A stretch of DNA of 64,000 nt from Streptomyces bluensis. GTDB lineage: Bacteria; Actinomycetota; Actinomycetes; Streptomycetales; Streptomycetaceae. A model generated the notes under the pieces. That model did no database searches. It saw nothing but the letters and a program-made list of their open reading frames with translations, and was not told where the DNA came from. The stretch spans positions 682,001 through 746,000 of the forward strand of contig NZ_BMVM01000002.1 in assembly GCF_014650715.1 (NCBI RefSeq), in the 5' to 3' direction. Shown here in pieces: positions 59,587 through 64,000 of this stretch; the stretch's first letter is position 1; each line of letters opens with the position of its first letter. The position numbers and the translations under genes are program-made.

Positions 59587-60336
59587 TCACGCGGATGCGC
59601 CGACCCGTGAGCCGTACGGGAAGGAGTCGCCGTCCTGCTGCGGCCCGAGCTCCGGGCAGGGGGGCGTCACCAGGCCCGTGCGATAGGCGTGGATGACCGC
59701 GTGCACGCGATTGCGCAGGTTCAGTTTTTCCAGCAGTCGCTGCACGTGGGATTTCACCGTGTTCTCGCTGAGCACCAGTTCCGTCGAGATCTCCGTGTTG
59801 CTCAGCCCTTGGGCGAGCAGCCGGAAGACCTCCTTCTCCCGCCGGGTCAGCAGGCTGATTCCCGTGGTGTCCTCCGTGGAGACGTCGTGGCATGAAGTGA
59901 CCGGGGGAACCGGGTCGTCGTCACGCGCCTGAACAACCCTCTCGTCGAAGTAGATCCGGTATCCGGCGGCCACGACATGGACCGCCGACAGCAGCTGACC
60001 GGGAGTGACACGGCTGAGAACGACCCCCTGCACCCCGGCCTGGAAGGCGCGTCGCACACAGGTGTCCGCCTCGTTGGCCATGAGCAGGACTCCGGGCACT
60101 CTCTCACCGCAGCGCACGTGCAGTTCGTCGACCAGTTCCACCGGGTCGACGGCCTGGGACAGGGCACCGGCGAGCAGCAGACGCGGCTGAAGGTGCCGTG
60201 CCTTGGCGACCGCACTGGCGATGTCGGGCGCTTCACCCACCACCTCGATGTCTCGGTCCTCGTCGAGGACGGCCCGGATTCCTGTTCGTGCGATGGCCCG
60301 GTCGTCCACCAGCAGAACTCGGATCGGCGCGCTCAT
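59587..60336 (-). CDS. NarL/LuxR-type response regulator without phospho-acceptor
   Basis: A 249-aa protein: receiver fold at about 5-120 and LuxR helix-turn-helix at about 165-225 (LLTRREKEVFRLLAQGLSNTEISTELVLSENTVKSHV). The acidic pair (Asp11, Asp12) is kept, but the phospho-acceptor position is Gly57 (PRLLLAGAL), the conserved Thr is Ala and the Lys position is Ser. So it should not be phosphorylated conventionally, like JadR1-type atypical regulators that sense small molecules. The start follows GAGGAGAGG. It lies upstream of the MFS gene on the same strand. Confidence 0.85.
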   Translation of the reverse strand: MSAPIRVLLVDDRAIARTGIRAVLDEDRDIEVVGEAPDIASAVAKARHLQPRLLLAGALSQAVDPVELVDELHVRCGERVPGVLLMANEADTCVRRAFQAGVQGVVLSRVTPGQLLSAVHVVAAGYRIYFDERVVQARDDDPVPPVTSCHDVSTEDTTGISLLTRREKEVFRLLAQGLSNTEISTELVLSENTVKSHVQRLLEKLNLRNRVHAVIHAYRTGLVTPPCPELGPQQDGDSFPYGSRVGASA

Positions 60337-60347
60337 CGCTTTCCCTC

Positions 60348-60379
60348 TCCTCTGGACGGAACATCCTCTGGACGGAACA
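60348..60379. repeat. 16-bp perfect tandem duplication
   Basis: TCCTCTGGACGGAACA is repeated back to back (60348-60363, 60364-60379) immediately upstream of the LuxR-type gene and covers its ribosome site region. Confidence 0.9.
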
Positions 60380-60412
60380 CGTTTGCCTGCACCACACCTG
60401 GACGCGCCGTCG

Positions 60413-61840
60413 TCACATCGGGTCGCTCACGGACGCGGGGACGGCCGGCCTGGGTTCGACGGGACGGCTCTCGCGACGGCGCCGAGGTGCCACCAGGACC
60501 GCCAGGGCTCCGACGGCGATCAGGACGACACCGGTCCACACCGCGGGGATCATGCCGTCCGTGAACGTGTCCGGCGTGGTGAGGTCCCCGTTCGCGGAGA
60601 ACACGGAGGCGAGCACCGCGATACCGAGAACACCGCCGAGTTCACGCAGCGCGTTGATGGCGCCGGACGCCATTCCGCGGTCCTCGGCGTCGACCGCGCT
60701 CATCACCATGTTCGCGGTGGGAGAGAAGTAGAAGGTCATTCCCAGACCGCACAGGACCAGTGCCGGGATGAGCGACACATAGTCCACGTGGGGAGAGATG
60801 CGCGACGCGATCCATCCCAGTCCGCACGCCTGGAAGGCCAGACCGAGCGCGACGATGGTCCGGCTGCTGACGCGGTCGGAGAGCAGCCCCACCAAGGGCG
60901 CGACGAAAATGGGTACGGCGGTCCACGGCAGGATGCGCAGACCCGCCTCCAGGGGCGAATAGCCCTGCGGCCCCTGGAAGAACTGGGTGAGCAGGAACAC
61001 CGAGCCGAACATGCCCGCGAACATCAGCAGCCCGGCCGCGTTCATCGCGCTGAAGGTGCGGTGGCGGAACAACTTCATCGGGAACATGGGCAGTTCGGTG
61101 TGCAGTTCCCAGAGCACGAAGGCGACCAGGACGACGGCGCCGCCAGTCAGCGAGGCCAGGACGCGGACGCTGCTCCAGTGGTCCGCGTGGCCGTGGATGA
61201 TGCCGAAGACGATCCCGAAGAGGCCGATACTGGCCAGAACCGTCCCCACCAGGTCCAGCTGGGACCTGGGTCCGCGGCTCTCGGCGAGCTTCCAGCGGGC
61301 GAGCGGCAGCACCACCGCACCGATCGGTACGTTGATCCAGAAGATCCACTGCCAGCTCAGGTGCTCCACCACCGCTCCGCCGAGGAGCGGGCCCATCGCG
61401 ATGGCGACGCCCTCCACGGCGCTCATCGCGCCGAGCAGGGCGCCTCGCCGGTGCGGGGGCGCGACGTCCGTGAGGATCGTCAGGTTCAGCGGCATGAGCA
61501 GCGCGGCGCCCAGCCCCTGAACGGCGCGGGCGGCGATCAGAGCGCCGATGCCGGAGGCCAGCGCGGCCCCGGCCGACGCGGCGACGAAGAGGCCCAGCCC
61601 GACGCCGAACATCCGCCGCCTGCCGAACCTGTCCCCCAGGGCGGCACCGGGCAGCATGAGCACCGCGTAGGTGAGGGTGTAGGCGTTGACGGTCCACTCC
61701 AGTTGCTGGATGCTCCCGCCGAGGTCATTGCGGATCGCCGGCAGGGCCGTGATGACGACGAGGTTGTCGAGCGACACCATGGCCACGCCAAGGCCACAGC
61801 AGAGGAACGTCCACAGCACGTTCTGTTTCGGAATACTCAT
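60413..61840 (-). CDS. MFS exporter, DHA2 (14-TMS) family
   Basis: A 475-aa major-facilitator protein with about fourteen helices. Motif A is GDRFGRRRMFG (near 68), and a motif C-like GAMSAVEGVAIAMGPLLGG (near 138) is typical of drug/H+ antiporters of the EmrB/QacA group. It probably exports the product of the neighbouring biosynthetic genes or gives resistance. ATG 61840 follows a GGAGGTGGAC site; the frame remains open upstream only because of the repeat region. The gene follows the atypical LuxR-type regulator, 76 bp before it in genomic order. Confidence 0.88.
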   Translation of the reverse strand: MSIPKQNVLWTFLCCGLGVAMVSLDNLVVITALPAIRNDLGGSIQQLEWTVNAYTLTYAVLMLPGAALGDRFGRRRMFGVGLGLFVAASAGAALASGIGALIAARAVQGLGAALLMPLNLTILTDVAPPHRRGALLGAMSAVEGVAIAMGPLLGGAVVEHLSWQWIFWINVPIGAVVLPLARWKLAESRGPRSQLDLVGTVLASIGLFGIVFGIIHGHADHWSSVRVLASLTGGAVVLVAFVLWELHTELPMFPMKLFRHRTFSAMNAAGLLMFAGMFGSVFLLTQFFQGPQGYSPLEAGLRILPWTAVPIFVAPLVGLLSDRVSSRTIVALGLAFQACGLGWIASRISPHVDYVSLIPALVLCGLGMTFYFSPTANMVMSAVDAEDRGMASGAINALRELGGVLGIAVLASVFSANGDLTTPDTFTDGMIPAVWTGVVLIAVGALAVLVAPRRRRESRPVEPRPAVPASVSDPM

Positions 61841-61984
61841 GTCCACCTCCATGACGGGAATGCCACCGGGGGCCGCCGCCAGGCGGCCCCACAACACGAA
61901 CCTGACGCCCCCGCCCGGCCCTGGCCCCGACCCACGCACTCGCCCGACACGCGGTGCGCGAGCGGACGGGCGGGGCTGGGCGCA

Positions 61985-62700
61985 GCCGGGGGCTGTGGCC
62001 TGGGCCACGGGTCGGGGCCGGGGCCGGGGCCGGGGGCCGGGCCGGGGCCAAAGCAGGACCGGCCCCAGGTCGAGGGCAGGGGGCAGGGGGCAGGGGGCAG
62101 GGGGCAGGGGGCAGGGGGGCCGGGGGCCGGGGGGCCGAGGGCCGGGGGGCCGGGGGCCGAGACCGGAGCCGGAAGCCGAGGCCATGACCGGCCCCAGAGC
62201 CGAGGGTGGGACCAGCGCCGGAGCCGAGGGCCGGAGGCCTGGGCCAAGGCCAAAGGGCCAGGGCCAGGCCGGGGCCAGGCCCCAAGGACCGGGGCCGGGA
62301 CCCAAGGGCCAGGGCCAGGACCCAGGGCCAGGGCAAAGCCCGGACCTAGAGCCTCAGCCAGAGCCAGGCCGGGGCCGGGACCCAAGGACCGGAGCGGGCA
62401 CCAGGGGCCGGGGCCGGCCCCAAGGGCCGAGACCGACCCAAGACCGGACCAGGACCGGGCCGAGCCACGAGCCAAAACCGGACCAGAGCCAAGCGCCAAG
62501 CCCGCCATCCAAAGGCCTCAGCCAAGACCACGCCGGGCGGTCCAGGCCCCAAGGGCCAAGACCGCCGCTGCCGGTCGTCTTCGGGGGCCCAAGACAGGAC
62601 CAGGGCCAAGACCGACCCAAGAAGGGACCAGGGCCAAGGGCGGCCAATATCGGACCAGGGCCAAGGACCAAAGCTGGGGCCAAGGGCCCGAGTCGGCGGG
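61985..62700. repeat. G-rich low-complexity tract
   Basis: A 700-bp intergenic tract of short G/C-rich units within the 862-bp spacer 61841-62702. GGGGCC units run at 62010-62045, six 7-bp GGGGGCA units at 62074-62118, then GGGGGCCG blocks, then degenerate CCAAGGGCCAGG-like units to about 62700. Base skew is strong (G on the plus strand). I see no believable gene in it. Confidence 0.9.
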
Positions 62701-62702
62701 GG

Positions 62703-63668
62703 TCAGGGTTGGGTGGGGCGGTCTTGCGTGGGGGGTTGGGTCTGGCGGGCGCCGGGGGTGCGGAGCATGCGCAGCAGCTCGGGGAGCAGGCCCCCCAGTT
62801 CCACCGGCCATCGCGCCCAGGTGCGCCACTGTTCCGCACGCGGCCTGGTCTTCTGGTGCACGTCGAGGCGGATGTGGTGCCGTACCCGCTGTCCGGCGAG
62901 CAGCCTGACGACCATGTGGGAGCTGATCACGCCGAACGCCGTGGCCGTGTAGGACACCTGCGGAAAGGCGTAGTCGGTCCGCGCGTGGTTGGCCCGGATC
63001 TCGGCGAGCATGTCGGTCGGTACGTACCTCAACGGCACCGCTCGGCGCAGCAGTTCCCATGTGTCGAGGCGGGACAGGTCCTCGGTGCTGATGGTCCCGT
63101 CGAACGGTTCACGGAGGTGCCGGTAGTCGTAGCAGCGGACGTACTGGGTGCCCGCCATGTCCCACCCGGTGATCAGGGGCAGCCGCCGCCGGATGGCGTG
63201 ACGGTGCAGCAGGTGCTTGGCCTTCCACCCCTCCGGTGTCGTGACGTCCACCCCGTCGATGATCACCTGGCAGGAGCCCGTCAGCTTCGGCACGGTCTGC
63301 CGGGTGACTCCTTCCGTGAAGACCTCGACGGAGGCATACGGGTTGATCGCCCGCACCCGGGACGCGGCCACCGAGGCCTTGTTCCGCTCGATGTCGGCGG
63401 CCATCGCCGACTGCCGGTTGAGATTGTTCAGCTCGTACGTTCCCGGGTCGGCGAGGACGAAGCTCTGCACGCCCAGCCGCGTGAGCGGTTCGACGGCCGC
63501 GCCCCCGATCGACCCGCAGCCGGCCACCAGGACGGTGGCCGTGCGCAGGGCCCGCTGGTCCGCCGCGGCCACCACCCCCGTGTTCCGGGTGGTCAGCTCG
63601 GCGTAGAACTCGGCGCCCACCGTGGGCTTTTCCTCTGCCGGCGACACCGGCTGGCTGTCAACGTTCAT
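62703..63668 (-). CDS. ThiF/MoeB-type (E1-like) adenylyltransferase
   Basis: A 321-aa E1-like enzyme: nucleotide-binding VLVAGCGSIGGAAVEPLTRLG (motif within residues 45-65; Rossmann GxGxxG), then LNRQSAMAADIERNKASVAASR (Arg and Lys of the ATP site) and IIDGVDVTT. It would adenylate a carboxyl C-terminus or a small carboxylic acid. There are no zinc Cys pairs in the region. ATG 63668 shares a base with the stop of the previous gene (TGATG), so they are one operon; the C-terminus runs up to the G-rich tract. Confidence 0.85.
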   Translation of the reverse strand: MNVDSQPVSPAEEKPTVGAEFYAELTTRNTGVVAAADQRALRTATVLVAGCGSIGGAAVEPLTRLGVQSFVLADPGTYELNNLNRQSAMAADIERNKASVAASRVRAINPYASVEVFTEGVTRQTVPKLTGSCQVIIDGVDVTTPEGWKAKHLLHRHAIRRRLPLITGWDMAGTQYVRCYDYRHLREPFDGTISTEDLSRLDTWELLRRAVPLRYVPTDMLAEIRANHARTDYAFPQVSYTATAFGVISSHMVVRLLAGQRVRHHIRLDVHQKTRPRAEQWRTWARWPVELGGLLPELLRMLRTPGARQTQPPTQDRPTQP

Positions 63669-64000
63669 CACCCGCAAGACCCTTCGTGTGACGGACGGGG
63701 GACGCCGTTCCCTGCCCTCTTCCGCGCGGCCAGGGCCGTGACCAGGGCCTGCGGCGAGGTCAGGTCGCTCGTCCCGGCGAGGTAGGAACGGATCATGTCG
63801 CGGTACCAGGGGAGGTCCGTGGGCACCGGGGCGACGAACGGCCTGGCCACCACCGACTGCCGGTAGATCGGCGCCATGGGATCCGATGCGCCCAGGCGCG
63901 GCGACGTGCCCTCGACCACGTGCAGGTCGAAGCCGCCGAGGCGCAGATGGCGCAGAGCGACGTGTTCCTTGGCGTCGCCGAGCACGATGCGCACGGCGTC
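63668..64000 (-). CDS. C-terminal part of an unrecognised protein (right-edge partial)
   Basis: About 110 codons are in the window; the start lies beyond 64000. No domain recognised: a beta-rich start (RIVLGDAKEHVALRHLRLGG) and a helical C-terminus. It overlaps the ThiF start by one base (TGATG), so its function is probably linked to the adenylation reaction. It may be part of a substrate-preparing or partner enzyme. Confidence 0.55.
   Translation of the reverse strand, partial: DAVRIVLGDAKEHVALRHLRLGGFDLHVVEGTSPRLGASDPMAPIYRQSVVARPFVAPVPTDLPWYRDMIRSYLAGTSDLTSPQALVTALAARKRAGNGVPRPSHEGSCG

Noticed and set aside
60203..63785. Long plus-strand frames through the MFS gene and the G-rich tract
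   Set aside because: They mirror the MFS and ThiF genes or translate the G-rich repeats into Gly/Pro/Arg runs.
1..64000. tRNA or rRNA genes
   Set aside because: GGTTCGAA-like strings were seen only inside coding sequence (for example near 4126), with no cloverleaf or conserved rRNA stretch around them.

Overview
This 64-kb window is bacterial, very GC-rich and densely coding, with many GTG/TTG starts, GGAGG-type ribosome sites and 4-nt stop/start overlaps. The families present (WhiJ-like XRE/DUF5753 regulator with anti-sigma ATPase, SARP/BTAD domain, PucR, MmpS-like, DUF3068, AftD-like arabinofuranosyltransferase, SAV_2336-type protein, WXG100-like/DUF1023) point to a Streptomyces chromosome. 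I saw no rRNA, tRNA or CRISPR array and no intact insertion sequence; one IS5-type transposase fragment and one 177-bp palindromic element are present. Function calls come from motif and family recognition by eye, without database searches.

Layout. 0.3-11.6 kb: metabolic and regulatory genes. These are an anti-sigma-like ATPase, a TauE/SafE permease, a GH51 arabinofuranosidase, an IrrE-like protease / MAB_1171c-like membrane protein / FAD monooxygenase triad, an SMP-30 lactonase with an IclR regulator, a GT1 glycosyltransferase and a SUKH/SMI1 protein. 11.7-14.7 kb: YcxB-like and MmpS-like envelope proteins, a PucR regulator and a DUF2613-like microprotein. 14.7-27 kb: a DUF3068 protein followed by nine co-directional, mostly overlapping genes (GT4, three methyltransferases, an AftD-like 1,482-aa protein, a condensation-domain protein, an EamA-like permease, a Trm112-like protein), which I read as an envelope glycan locus. 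27-31 kb: gene and transposase debris, then a WhiJ-like regulator/anti-sigma locus, DinB and YwqG genes. 31-33.7 kb: a WXG100-like protein, a DUF1023 hydrolase and a lipoprotein. 33.8-39.8 kb: ATP-grasp, VOC, a MerR-PP2C fusion and a Tat-exported beta-propeller/amidohydrolase. 39.9-45.3 kb: a malonate utilisation operon with its FadR-type regulator. 45.4-53.4 kb: a four-gene VMAP-type conflict operon (Trypco1, trypsin-VMAP, MoxR ATPase, 1,567-aa multidomain protein). 53.5-64 kb: an MreB-like protein, then a small specialised-metabolism-like neighbourhood (SDR-hydrolase fusion, ketosynthase, two atypical regulators, MFS exporter, ThiF-like enzyme).

The most interesting system is the conflict operon. 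Its protease and AAA+ ATPase look catalytically intact. Its 1,567-aa partner carries kinase-like, HAD-like and vWA-like modules that have each lost key catalytic residues, together with a SARP-type DNA-binding/BTAD module, so it looks like a sensor or scaffold. A second theme is the number of short tandem arrays (7-21 bp units) between genes. They sit at several operon boundaries and next to candidate operators.
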